Positions 1 to 12,665 of a stretch of DNA of 64,000 bases are shown here, piece after piece (positions within the stretch are counted from its first letter, which is position 1; each line of letters starts with the position of its first letter). Source of the DNA: Microvirga pakistanensis (GTDB lineage Bacteria; Pseudomonadota; Alphaproteobacteria; Rhizobiales; Beijerinckiaceae); NCBI RefSeq assembly GCF_004458765.1, contig NZ_SPJX01000167.1, positions 276,569 to 340,568 of the forward strand. The letters are read 5' to 3'. Under the pieces are notes generated by a model. The model was not told where the DNA came from. It saw only the letters and a program-made list of their open reading frames with translations, and ran no database searches. A program made the translations under genes and the position numbers.

Positions 1-2
1 TT

Positions 3-491
3 CAGGTCGACGAGGCGCTGCACCGGATCGAATGGCTCTACAAGCCCTATCATCGGGCGCTGCGCCAGCGCGTGCGCCGCACGGCGGACCTGTTCGGCCA
101 TGCGATCCTCATCGATTGTCATTCCATGCCCTCCTCCAGCGTGAGCCGGGACGACGGCACCAAGGCCGACATCGTCCTGGGCGACCGCTACGGCACCTCC
201 TGCGCGAGCCTGCTGATCGATCTCGTCGAGGCTGCGTTGCGCGGGCGCGGCTATACGGTGGTGCGCAACAAGCCCTATGCAGGCGGCTTCATCACCGAGC
301 ATTACGGGGAGCCGGCCGTCGGGCGGCACGCGCTTCAGGTGGAGATCAACCGGTCGCTCTACATGGAGGAGCGCAGCATGGCGAAAAAGCCGGGCTTCAC
401 CGTCCTGATGGGGGATTTGTTCCAGGCATTCCGCCAGGTTGTCGCGGATCTCGAAGGCGAGTTGACGGCCCGCCGCATCGCGGCCGAATGA
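3..491 (+). CDS. N-formylglutamate amidohydrolase family protein (5'-truncated)
   Basis: The reading frame is open from the first full codon at base 3, so the gene begins outside the window; only the C-terminal ~162 residues are present. The family hydrolyses N-formyl-L-glutamate to formate and glutamate (last step of one histidine degradation route) and uses a metal-bound active site. Visible family signatures are the LIDCHSMPS segment, the HYG motif around base 300 and the EINRSLYM segment near base 345. A GTG at base 72 could be mistaken for a start, but conserved-looking sequence extends upstream of it. Whether it acts in histidine degradation cannot be judged because its upstream neighbours are missing. 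Confidence 0.8.
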   Translation, partial: QVDEALHRIEWLYKPYHRALRQRVRRTADLFGHAILIDCHSMPSSSVSRDDGTKADIVLGDRYGTSCASLLIDLVEAALRGRGYTVVRNKPYAGGFITEHYGEPAVGRHALQVEINRSLYMEERSMAKKPGFTVLMGDLFQAFRQVVADLEGELTARRIAAE

Positions 492-498
492 GAGACTA

Positions 499-549
499 AA
501 GCATCGGACCCAAAAGTGGATTTGCACTTTTGGGGTCGATCCGATGCTT
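499..549. repeat. Intergenic palindrome 1 (dispersed-repeat type)
   Basis: The segment folds into a long hairpin: AAGCATCGG at 499-507 pairs with CCGATGCTT at 541-549, and an inner CCAAAAGTG pairs with CACTTTTGG. It starts 8 bases after the stop codon of the amidohydrolase gene, so it could also help end transcription. I recall similar AGCATCGGAC...AAAAGTG palindromes in Methylobacteriaceae genomes, but copy number cannot be checked here. Confidence 0.65.
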
Positions 550-564
550 TCCTCCTGAGAATGA

Positions 565-633
565 GAGCATCGCCTTAGCGGAAAACCGGGTCCACTTTTC
601 GCTTGCGCGGCCCTTCGGGTCCGCACGATGCTC
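565..633. repeat. Intergenic palindrome 2, paired with palindrome 1
   Basis: A second imperfect inverted repeat has outer arms GAGCATCG (565-572) and CGATGCTC (626-633). Inside are a GGGTCC / GGACC-like pair and an AAAAC...TTTTC stretch, so it shares the GCATCG ends and the 'CCACTTTT' core with palindrome 1. The two lie in tandem with a 15-base spacer and look like one mosaic intergenic element. The rest of the 492-782 gap shows no gene. Confidence 0.55.
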
Positions 634-782
634 CAAACAAGAAAAAAGGCCGCCGTTGCCAGCAGCCCGAAGTTTAGGGAGGAAACGCCCAAGAAGGGCT
701 ACGACAAGGCGACGCCATCGCCATATCGCAGTGCAATATTGCCTTCGCGCTGCACAAGAATCAAGGGGAAAATCGCGCCACG

Positions 783-2042
783 TTATGCTTTAGACGCATA
801 TCTGCTTGGATGCGGATCGATAGCCCTGATGTAGAACAGGAGGCTCAGGAGCAGCCATCCGCACAGGGACCCGAAAACGAGCCGGTAGCCTTCCGGCGAA
901 TAGCCTCCCGTGCTCGAACGCCCCATCAGGTCGATCAGAACACCGGTCACGCTCTGCGACAGGAACGCTCCCCCCATGGTGCCGATATTCATGAGCGTGA
1001 TGCCCCGTCCGGTCAGGTAGGGCGGGAACAGGGACTTGCCGTGTGAGGTCAGGATGGGCGTGTAGGACACGCTCACCCCGAACAGGACAAACCAGACCGG
1101 CACAAGAGCCATGTCCAGGGGCACGAGGACCATGCACGCCATCATCAGAACGGCGGCCACGCCCCCGGCCAGAACCGGCTTCTTGTAGCTGCCCCAGAAC
1201 CGGTCGGTCGCTCCCCATAGCAGCATGCCGCCGATCTGGGCCCCGGCGCCGAGGAGCAGGATGCGCCCCCTGGTGGCAAGGTCCGCCCCGTGGACATCCG
1301 TCAGCCAGGGCCCGCCCCAGAGACCGACGATGGACACGAAGCACGAATAGGTGGTCAGGTGCATGAAGAAGACCGCCCGGAAGGAGGGCACCCGCACGGC
1401 GGCGGCCACGCCCCGGAAGGCCTCCGACCAGCTCTCCCGTCCCTTGGCGTTGTCGGCGTCCCTGGGGACCGCGACAATGATCGCCAGCGCCAGAACGACG
1501 GTAATCGCCGCGACGACCAGGAACGAGTCCCGCCAGCCGATGGCGGCGGCCGAGGCGGCGAGCGGCGCGGTCGCCGCAAGGGTGCCCAGATTGGCGCCTC
1601 CCATCTGGATGCTGGTGAGCCCCGCGAAGCGCTCGGGCGGGAAGCGCCGCGCATAAATGACGAGGGGCGCCATGAAGAAGGTGGAGCAGCCGAGCCCCAT
1701 CAGGGCGCGGGCACCGATCAGCACGGAGGCTGAGGGAGCCATGGCGAACAGGACGATGCCGGCCACGGCGATGACGGCGGTGGCCAGCATGACCTGTTTG
1801 GGCCCGTAGCGATCGATGAGGATCCCAATCGGGATCTGGACCGCCGCGAACGTGAAGAAGAAGGCGCTCGACAAGAGCCCGGTCTGGGTGGCGGAGAGGG
1901 ACAGCTCCCGCGCGAGATCATTGGCGATGACCCCGATCGAATTGCGCAGGAACTGGCTGACCGCGTAGATCGCGACCAGCGCGGCAATGAGGATGACGGC
2001 CGTTTCCGAGCGGGTCGGGGAAGCCTTGGCTGCAGAATCCAT
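783..2042 (-). CDS. MFS transporter
   Basis: A 419-residue inner-membrane protein with about 12 predicted hydrophobic segments, the usual size for a major facilitator permease. A motif-A like loop (ILIDRYGPKQ) follows the second membrane segment near residue 80. Around residues 195-215 a hydrophilic stretch separates the two six-helix halves. The N-terminal half resembles nitrate/sugar-phosphate type MFS exporters (NSIGVIANDLARE, LSSAFFFTFA), but the substrate cannot be named. It is divergent from the hisN-type gene with a 113-bp shared upstream region, and its ATG at 2042 is preceded by an AGGG-type ribosome site. Confidence 0.88.
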   Translation of the reverse strand: MDSAAKASPTRSETAVILIAALVAIYAVSQFLRNSIGVIANDLARELSLSATQTGLLSSAFFFTFAAVQIPIGILIDRYGPKQVMLATAVIAVAGIVLFAMAPSASVLIGARALMGLGCSTFFMAPLVIYARRFPPERFAGLTSIQMGGANLGTLAATAPLAASAAAIGWRDSFLVVAAITVVLALAIIVAVPRDADNAKGRESWSEAFRGVAAAVRVPSFRAVFFMHLTTYSCFVSIVGLWGGPWLTDVHGADLATRGRILLLGAGAQIGGMLLWGATDRFWGSYKKPVLAGGVAAVLMMACMVLVPLDMALVPVWFVLFGVSVSYTPILTSHGKSLFPPYLTGRGITLMNIGTMGGAFLSQSVTGVLIDLMGRSSTGGYSPEGYRLVFGSLCGWLLLSLLFYIRAIDPHPSRYASKA

Positions 2043-2155
2043 GGATGTCTTGCCCTTCCTGTGCCGCTGCTCCCTTGCCGCGCGCCAAACGCTTGATAAA
2101 AGCGGAGGGACAACAGGCCAAGGCCAACAGCCACGTTAAATGAGGAAATCCAGGC

Positions 2156-2938
2156 ATGGGGCTCATCGACTTCACGCATTTCGTCAACGAGCTCGCCACC
2201 TCGTCCGGCCAGGCGATCCTGCCGTTCTTCCGCACCGCCATTGCGACGGAGGACAAATCCCGCGGGGGCGCCTTTGATCCGGTCACGGAAGCGGACCGGG
2301 CGAGCGAGGCCACCATGCGTCACCTCATCAAGCGCAGCTTCCCCACCCACGGCATCATCGGCGAGGAGTTCGGAGCCGAGAACGAGAATGCGGATTACGT
2401 GTGGGTGCTCGATCCCATCGACGGAACCCGGGCCTTCATCGCGGGCCTTCCCACCTGGGGCACCCTGATCGGCCTTACCTACAAGGGCCAGCCGGTTTTC
2501 GGCATGATGCACCAGCCCTTCACGGGCGAGCGCTTCTTCGGAGATGGCGGCAGCAGCACCTTCCGGGGCCCGGGCGGCGAGCGCAAGCTCATGACGCGCC
2601 GCTGCGCCTCGCTGAAGGACGCGGTGATCTCCACCACGAGCCCGCGTCTGTTCGCAGGCGAGGAACTGCGGGCCTATGACCGCGTGGAAAGCGTGGCGCG
2701 CCTCGCCCGCTACGGCTGCGATTGCTACGCCTATTGCATGCTCGCCGCGGGCCACATCGACCTCGTCGTGGAGTCGGGCCTCAAATCCTACGACATCGCG
2801 GCCCTGGTCCCGATCATCGAGGGCGCCGGCGGCATCGTCACCACCTGGGACGGGGAATCAGCCGCCCATGGCGGGCGCATCGTCGCGGCCGGCGACCGCC
2901 GGGTCCATGCCGCCGCCGTCGAGCTGCTCAGCCGATAG
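2156..2938 (+). CDS. hisN: Inositol monophosphatase family protein, probable histidinol-phosphatase
   Basis: A 260-residue Mg-dependent phosphatase of the IMPase fold. The metal-binding motifs are clear: DPVTEAD at residues 41-47, GEEFG at 69-73, WVLDPIDGT at 83-91, and the C-terminal SYDIAAL segment near 212 that supplies the last metal ligand. The protein resembles the HisN group, which dephosphorylates L-histidinol phosphate in many alphaproteobacteria that lack HisB phosphatase. The specificity is inferred from that resemblance, and inositol-1-phosphatase activity remains possible. The last 81 bases overlap the convergent lysophospholipase gene. The start at 2156 follows an AAATCCAGGC stretch with no strong Shine-Dalgarno sequence. 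Confidence 0.85.
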   Translation: MGLIDFTHFVNELATSSGQAILPFFRTAIATEDKSRGGAFDPVTEADRASEATMRHLIKRSFPTHGIIGEEFGAENENADYVWVLDPIDGTRAFIAGLPTWGTLIGLTYKGQPVFGMMHQPFTGERFFGDGGSSTFRGPGGERKLMTRRCASLKDAVISTTSPRLFAGEELRAYDRVESVARLARYGCDCYAYCMLAAGHIDLVVESGLKSYDIAALVPIIEGAGGIVTTWDGESAAHGGRIVAAGDRRVHAAAVELLSR

Positions 2939-3931
2939 GCCGAGTGCGGCAAGATCGGCCTGCTGCCCGAACACCGGATCGGGCGTGCCGGGGATGAAGG
3001 CATCGAACGCCGCCCAGAACTGCTCGCGGATCTCGTCGCGTTCCATGAGGATCTCGTGCCGCGCGCCGGGGATGACGATGGCGTGGCCGGCCTTGAGGCG
3101 TGCGGCGAAACGCTCCGTCGCGGGCGTCGCGCAGACCGGGTCCGCGCCCGCCGCCAAGATGAGCGTCGGCAGCCGGATCTTCAGCGCGTAGTTCGGCGCG
3201 GTAAAGCACCGCATGAACCGGAAGGCGGAGTCCATCCACGCCACCGTCGGCGCGCCGATGGCTCCGGGCCCGATGGCGGTCGCGGCATCCGCGTTGCGGG
3301 CATAGCGGACGGGATCGCTCGTGAGGCGGTTGCCCTTGAACGGCAGGGTGGAGATCGACGTCTCTCCGCCGCCGGGCACGAACATTGTCCCGAGTCCCAA
3401 AAATCGCAGGAGGCGCGCCAGAAATGCCGCGCCGCGGGTGCGCCTGACGATGGCCAGGGCGATCATCGGCGTGGTGGTGACGAGCCGACGGAAGGGCAGC
3501 CAGCTCTCATAGGCGGCGTTGAGCGCAATGGCCCCGCCCATGGAATGGGCGAGCGCGAAATGGGGTTGGGGCATGTGCGGCATCAGGATCTGATCGCGCA
3601 CGGCCTCCAGGTCGAGCCGGTAATCGGCGAAACGTCGCACATGACCCTTGCGGGGGTTCTGCACCTGCCGCCCCGAGAGCCCCTGCCCGCGCCAGTCGAA
3701 GGTCACGACCGCAAAGCCACGCTTCAGCAGGTCGCCTACCGTCTCGAAGTACTTTTCAATGAACTCCGCCCGGCCGTGCAGGATGCAGACGGTCCCCTTC
3801 GGCTGGCTGGTTTCGGCCTTCCAATAGGCGACCCGCAGGGCAAGGCCGTCGGCGGTGGTGATGCTGGTGAGCACCGGCTCGCCGGGCACCGGATTATCGG
3901 GAGTGGGGAAGAATTCCACGGCAGGTCTCAT
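2858..3931 (-). CDS. Alpha/beta hydrolase, lysophospholipase (PldB-like)
   Basis: A 357-residue serine hydrolase of the monoacylglycerol lipase / lysophospholipase L2 type. The oxyanion segment ILHGRAEF lies near residues 50-57, and the nucleophile elbow AHSMGGA puts the catalytic serine at residue 120. The acid and base probably come from GADPVCATP and GARHEIL in the last third. No signal peptide is evident, so it is probably cytoplasmic or peripheral. The final ~27 codons run antisense through the end of hisN, and this low-complexity Gly/Asp/Ala tail looks like a read-through extension rather than part of the fold. Confidence 0.87.
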   Translation of the reverse strand: MRPAVEFFPTPDNPVPGEPVLTSITTADGLALRVAYWKAETSQPKGTVCILHGRAEFIEKYFETVGDLLKRGFAVVTFDWRGQGLSGRQVQNPRKGHVRRFADYRLDLEAVRDQILMPHMPQPHFALAHSMGGAIALNAAYESWLPFRRLVTTTPMIALAIVRRTRGAAFLARLLRFLGLGTMFVPGGGETSISTLPFKGNRLTSDPVRYARNADAATAIGPGAIGAPTVAWMDSAFRFMRCFTAPNYALKIRLPTLILAAGADPVCATPATERFAARLKAGHAIVIPGARHEILMERDEIREQFWAAFDAFIPGTPDPVFGQQADLAALGLSAEQLDGGGMDPAVAGRDDAPAMGG

Positions 3932-3981
3932 GAAACGATGTGACCCCTTTATAGGGCGCTTTGGCCCGGTTGGGCGAGCCT

Positions 3982-4010
3982 CTTGAATGCAAACGTATCT
4001 ATTCCCACAT
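3982..4010 (+). promoter_or_regulatory. Candidate sigma-32 (heat-shock) promoter of the ibpA-like gene
   Basis: CTTGAAT at 3982-3988 and CCCACAT at 4004-4010 are separated by 15 bases. This matches the RpoH consensus CTTGAAA / CCCCAT with normal spacing. The predicted transcript would start near 4016-4018, exactly where the structured leader begins. Confidence 0.7.
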
Positions 4011-4017
4011 GGAAGCC

Positions 4018-4108
4018 GTGACGGCCAGACGGCGTCACGAGACCCAGATCCAGCCTCAAGAGAGGTGGATCTTCATGAGATGCATGTTGCTTCTGAAGGA
4101 GGATATGC
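4018..4108 (+). promoter_or_regulatory. ROSE-like RNA thermometer in the 5' leader of the small heat-shock gene
   Basis: Three successive hairpins fill the leader. Hairpin 1 pairs GTGACG (4018-4023) with CGTCAC (4033-4038). Hairpin 2 pairs GATCCA plus CCTC (4047-4057) with GAGG plus TGGATC (4062-4071). Hairpin 3 encloses the ribosome site: GCAT (4082-4085) pairs with ATGC (4105-4108), and TTGCT (4087-4091) lies opposite AGGAG (4097-4101) with a G-G mismatch. A T(T/C)GCT sequence facing AGGA just before the start codon is the hallmark of ROSE elements, which block translation of small Hsp genes at low temperature and melt on heating. The assignment is by pattern, without a covariance search. 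Confidence 0.75.
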
Positions 4109-4109
4109 C

Positions 4110-4568
4110 ATGCGACAGTTCGATCTTGCTCCCCTGTACCGCAACACGGTCGGTTTCGACCGTCTGTTCTCGATGCTCGACCAGATGGTCGGTGTCGACG
4201 CGGCTCCGAGCTACCCGCCCTACAACATCGAGCGCACCGGCGAGAATGCCTATCGCATCTCGATCGCGGTTGCCGGCTTCACCGATAGAGACCTCACCAT
4301 CGAGGTGAAGGAGAACACCCTCTCCGTGCGCGGCGAAAAGAAGCCCAACGAAGAGCGCAAGGCTGAAGTGCTCCATCAGGGTATCGCGGCCCGCAGCTTC
4401 GACCGGCGTTTCCAGCTCGCCGACGGCGTCCAGGTGACGGGCGCCTCGCTCGAGAACGGTCTGCTGCACCTGGACCTCGTGCGCGAGACGCCCGAGGCCA
4501 AGAAGCCGAAGCTGATCCCGATTTCTACGAACGGCGCCCAGGTCCTCGAGGCCAAGCAGGCCGCCTAA
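4110..4568 (+). CDS. ibpA: Small heat-shock protein, Hsp20/IbpA family
   Basis: A 152-residue alpha-crystallin type chaperone that binds unfolding proteins and passes them to DnaK/ClpB. The N-terminus (MRQFDLAPLYRNTVGFDRLF) is typical of class A rhizobial small Hsps and IbpA. The alpha-crystallin domain spans roughly residues 35-125, including YRISIAVAGF and the ASLENGLLHLDL strand. I chose ATG 4110 because the consensus AAGGAGG lies 7 bases upstream and homologues begin with MR-FD. A longer in-frame extension to 3987 would cover the promoter and leader. Regulation is probably double, by sigma-32 and by the ROSE-like leader. Confidence 0.93.
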   Translation: MRQFDLAPLYRNTVGFDRLFSMLDQMVGVDAAPSYPPYNIERTGENAYRISIAVAGFTDRDLTIEVKENTLSVRGEKKPNEERKAEVLHQGIAARSFDRRFQLADGVQVTGASLENGLLHLDLVRETPEAKKPKLIPISTNGAQVLEAKQAA

Positions 4569-4597
4569 GGCCTTTTCCGAAAGCCTGAAAACAAAAG

Positions 4598-4627
4598 AGC
4601 GCCCCGGTTCGTCCGGGGCGCTTTTCT
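4598..4627 (+). terminator. Rho-independent terminator of the ibpA-like gene
   Basis: AGCGCCCCGG and CCGGGGCGCT form a 10-bp stem around a TTCGT loop at 4598-4621. It is followed by TTTTC and preceded by an A-rich run, so it may work in both directions between the convergent ibpA and ltaE genes. Confidence 0.85.
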
Positions 4628-4759
4628 TGTTCGATTCCTGGTCCTGGTCGTCCCGCCGGGGCTGGAGATGAACCCCGTTGGTCAAGGTCTCGTAGAAACA
4701 GACATCGCGGGTGAATGCGGCAGGGTTAGGGCAAGGCCCGGCGCAAGGATGCAGGAAAA

Positions 4760-5839
4760 TCACTCCGCCGCCTGCCGCGAGGCCGCCGAGCGCGCGATGT
4801 CGAGCACCCGGCGCACATCCTCCTCCTGCGTGGCGAACGACAGCACGAGGCGAATCAGGGCCTCGTCCGGCCCGACCGTCTCACCGGCCGGCAGGCTCAG
4901 CTCCGTCCAGGGATGATAGACGATTCCCGCGTCCTTGAGCGCCTTGTTCATGGCTGCCGGGATGATCGGGAAAACCTCGTTGGCCTGGGTTTCCCAGGCC
5001 AGACGCACGCCCGGGAGCTGGACAAGCCCATCCGAGAGGAGCTTTGCCAGGCGGTTGGAATGGCGGGCATTGTCATACCAGTGGCCGCCGGCGAAATAGC
5101 CCTCGAACTGCGCCGAGATCAGCCGGCCCTTGGAGACGATCTGGCCAGCGCGCTTGGAACGGTAATCGAGCGATTCGGCGAGCTCGGGCCTGAACACCAC
5201 GATGGCCTCCGCCATCAGGCACCCGTTCTTCGTTCCGCCGAAGGAGAGAATGTCCACGCCCTGCTTCCAGGTCATCTCCGCCGGGGTGCAGCCGAGGGTC
5301 ACGAGGGCATTGGCGAAGCGTGCGCCATCCATGTGGAAGGCGAGCCCGTGCTCGCGGCAGACCTCCCCGAGTTCGGCGAGCTCGTCGAGGCCGTAGACGA
5401 GGCCGCATTCGGACACCTGCGAGATCGACACGGCCTTGGGGGGCATCTGCTTCACGGCCCGGGAGAGCCCCCTCAGATAAGCCGAGACGCCCTCGGCCGT
5501 GAGCTTCGCGCCCACGCCCGGCAGGCCCACGAGCTTGGCTCCGTGCATGAAGAACTCCGGCGCGCCGCATTCGTCGTCGATCACGTGCGCCTCCCGGTGG
5601 CAGACGCACAGACCGTAGGGCGGCACGGCGGAGGAGAGCGCGAGCGCGTTGGCGGCGGTGCCGGTGGTGACGAAGAACACCGAGACCTCCCGTTCGAAGA
5701 TCTCGTTGAACTGCGCTTTCACCCGCTTGGTGATCTCGTCGCCTCCATAAGCCGCCATGGCGCCCGCATTGGCTGCCATGAGCGCCTGCAGAACCTGGGA
5801 GCTGGCCCCCACGATGTTGTCGCTTGCGAAATTCATCAA
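4760..5839 (-). CDS. ltaE: Low-specificity L-threonine aldolase
   Basis: A 359-residue PLP enzyme of the beta-eliminating lyase family that cleaves L-threonine and L-allo-threonine to glycine and acetaldehyde. The N-terminus has the family FASDN segment and the EREVSVFFVTTGTAAN cofactor region near residues 50-65. The DGARFANA segment follows at 161-168. The Schiff-base lysine is K204 within SFGGTKNG. Length is standard. It is transcribed alone, convergent with the ibpA gene. Two in-frame ATGs begin the gene (MM); either may be used, and a GGAGACA ribosome site lies just upstream. Confidence 0.92.
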   Translation of the reverse strand: MMNFASDNIVGASSQVLQALMAANAGAMAAYGGDEITKRVKAQFNEIFEREVSVFFVTTGTAANALALSSAVPPYGLCVCHREAHVIDDECGAPEFFMHGAKLVGLPGVGAKLTAEGVSAYLRGLSRAVKQMPPKAVSISQVSECGLVYGLDELAELGEVCREHGLAFHMDGARFANALVTLGCTPAEMTWKQGVDILSFGGTKNGCLMAEAIVVFRPELAESLDYRSKRAGQIVSKGRLISAQFEGYFAGGHWYDNARHSNRLAKLLSDGLVQLPGVRLAWETQANEVFPIIPAAMNKALKDAGIVYHPWTELSLPAGETVGPDEALIRLVLSFATQEEDVRRVLDIARSAASRQAAE

Positions 5840-6438
5840 TTGTCTCCTGCGGCACCGGCCTCAGAGGGAATACCGATCTCCGGTTGGGCGCTCCCTACTA
5901 CAAAGCGCGCTGCCGTGCCAGAAAACTGGCTCCCTGTCTCCGGACGATGCATCGAGCGGGGCACCAGCCCTCCCGTGGCAGGGAACATGTCAAGATCGTT
6001 GACCCATCGGCGAAGACTTTCGTTTCGGGATTACAAAAATCTGTTTTGTTACATTCCCGGCTGGCGGCTTGTAACTTTTGTCTAAAATTTTTCTAAACCC
6101 TCTTGTGCCGTTTCTTGTTCTCTGGCACTTTGCCCGCATTAGGACAGCGATGCTGTCCCATTTGGGGTGTCTCACCCTTTCTGCCCTGAGGTTTTCTTGA
6201 TGCTTCGCCAGACGCGAACGAAACGAGATACCACGAAAGCTGCCCGCAAAACGTGGGCGGAACGGGCGACTCTGGGCTGAAGACAGCCTGAAGGATGCCC
6301 GCGAGGCGCGGGCTCCCCTGCCGGACCCACTCCTCGACGACCCCTGAAGCGGCGGGCACTCCGGACGATCCCCTTATCCGGCGACCCGAGAACCGCCTCA
6401 AAGACCCTAGAAGACGTGTTCGGATGTGAGGATCTGAT
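5840..6438. other. 599-bp intergenic region upstream of gltB
   Basis: No convincing gene is seen between divergent ltaE and gltB. The stretch around 6030-6100 is notably AT-rich and is the likely promoter region (for example TTGTAA followed by TCTAAAAT-type sequence). Downstream are two perfect dyads: GGACAGC-GAT-GCTGTCC at 6142-6158 and GCCCGCG-AGG-CGCGGGC at 6297-6313. If transcription begins near 6100, gltBD carries a leader of about 340 bases. Short open frames here have no recognisable content. Confidence 0.5.
6142..6158. promoter_or_regulatory. Perfect 7-bp dyad in the gltB upstream region
   Basis: GGACAGC and GCTGTCC flank a GAT spacer. It lies just downstream of the AT-rich presumed promoter and could be an operator or a leader hairpin. 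No regulator is assigned. Confidence 0.4.
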
Positions 6439-11154
<4,716 letters not shown>

Positions 11155-11172
11155 GGATTAAGGGGCAAACCG

Positions 11173-12594
11173 ATGGGTAAGGTCACAGGCTTTCTCGAAT
11201 ACGACCGCCAGGAGCAGAAGTATCAGCTCGCCGGTGAACGCGTGCGCCACTTCCGCGAGTTCACCCTGCCGCTCGACGACAACGATCTGAAGAAGCAGGC
11301 GGGACGCTGCATGGATTGCGGCATCCCCTTCTGCCACGGGCCGACGGGCTGTCCGGTGCACAACCAGATTCCCGATTGGAACGATCTGGTCTGGCAAAAC
11401 GATTGGGAGGAGGCAGCCGCCAACCTCCACACCACCAATAACTTCCCGGAGTTCACCGGCCGCATCTGCCCCGCCCCGTGCGAGGAAGCATGCACGCTCA
11501 ACCTCGAGAACCAGCCGGTCACCATCAAGACCATCGAGCAGGCCATCGCCGACAAGGCGTGGGAGATGGGCTTCATCAAGCCTGAACCCGCGGGCTTCTC
11601 CACCGGCAAGCGCGTCGCCGTCATCGGTTCGGGCCCTGCGGGTCTCGCCGCGGCGCAACAGCTCGCCCGGGCGGGCCACGACGTGCACGTGTTCGAGCGC
11701 CAGGCGAGGCCCGGCGGCCTGCTGCGCTACGGCATTCCGGACTTCAAGATGGAGAAGTACCACATCGACCGCCGCGTGAAGCAGATGGAGGCCGAGGGCG
11801 TCACCTTCCATTGCGGGGTCAATATCGGCGTGGACCGCAGCTTCGCCTCGCTTCACAACGAGTACGATGCGGTGCTCTTCGCCGGCGGCGCGGAAGACCC
11901 GCGCAACCCGAACCTGCCGGGACAGGACCTGAAGGGCGTGCATTACGCGATGCCGTACCTCACCCAGTCCAATAAGCGCGTGGGCGGCGAAGAGGTCACC
12001 GACGAGCCGATCCTCGCAGGCGGCAAGCACGTCGTCGTCATCGGCGGCGGCGACACGGCCTCCGACTGCGTCGGCACCGCCTTCCGTCAGGGCGCTCTGT
12101 CCGTCACGCAGCTCGACATTCGCCCGAAGCCGCCCGAGCGCGAGGACAAGCTGACCGTGTGGCCCTATTGGCCGACGAAGATGCGCACCTCCTCCTCGCA
12201 GGCCGAGGGTGCGGAGCGCGAGTTCCAGGCCGCGACCCTCGGCATCGTCGGCAAGAAGGGCCAGGCGACCGGCGTCCAATGCGCCCGCGTGGACGAGAGG
12301 CGCCAGCCGATTCCGGGCAGCGAGTTCACGCTCAAGGCCGACCTGGTCTTCATCGCCATCGGCTTCGCGGGCTCCGTGAAGGAAGGCCTCCTGGAGCAGT
12401 CGGGCGTCGCGATCGACCGGCGCGGCAACGTGGTGGCGGACGATAGGAGCTACAGGACCTCCAACGACAAGGTCTTCGTGGCCGGCGACATGCGCCGCGG
12501 CCAGTCCCTTGTGGTCTGGGCGATTCGCGAGGGACGCCAGGCCGCGCGCGCCATCGACACCTATCTGACGGGCGAGAGCAGCCTGCCGGTCTGA
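11173..12594 (+). CDS. gltD: Glutamate synthase (NADPH) small subunit
   Basis: A 473-residue flavoprotein that oxidises NADPH and feeds electrons through two 4Fe-4S clusters and FAD to GltB. The N-terminal cluster region shows [10 protein letters not shown], then [10 protein letters not shown] and [12 protein letters not shown] binding is at [11 protein letters not shown] near residue 155, and NADPH binding at [11 protein letters not shown] near residue 295. The C-terminal ATP/FAD contact [18 protein letters not shown] is intact. It follows gltB at 18 bp with an AAGGGGC-type ribosome site and ends at a strong terminator. Confidence 0.96.
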   Translation: MGKVTGFLEYDRQEQKYQLAGERVRHFREFTLPLDDNDLKKQAGRCMDCGIPFCHGPTGCPVHNQIPDWNDLVWQNDWEEAAANLHTTNNFPEFTGRICPAPCEEACTLNLENQPVTIKTIEQAIADKAWEMGFIKPEPAGFSTGKRVAVIGSGPAGLAAAQQLARAGHDVHVFERQARPGGLLRYGIPDFKMEKYHIDRRVKQMEAEGVTFHCGVNIGVDRSFASLHNEYDAVLFAGGAEDPRNPNLPGQDLKGVHYAMPYLTQSNKRVGGEEVTDEPILAGGKHVVVIGGGDTASDCVGTAFRQGALSVTQLDIRPKPPEREDKLTVWPYWPTKMRTSSSQAEGAEREFQAATLGIVGKKGQATGVQCARVDERRQPIPGSEFTLKADLVFIAIGFAGSVKEGLLEQSGVAIDRRGNVVADDRSYRTSNDKVFVAGDMRRGQSLVVWAIREGRQAARAIDTYLTGESSLPV

Positions 12595-12618
12595 TCATCA
12601 GATCCTGGCAAAGAGACA

Positions 12619-12653
12619 GGCGGCCGATCCGGGTGATCTGGCCGCCTTTTTCG
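12619..12653 (+). terminator. Rho-independent terminator of gltBD
   Basis: GGCGGCC (12619-12625) pairs with GGCCGCC (12640-12646), with an inner GATC pair and a following TTTTT run. Confidence 0.85.
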
Positions 12654-12665
12654 TGTTTGCTGCCG

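Noticed and set aside
6118..6140. A sigma-54-like TGGCAC upstream of gltB
   Set aside because: The required TTGC element at the correct distance is absent (the downstream sequence is TTTGCCCGC with wrong spacing).
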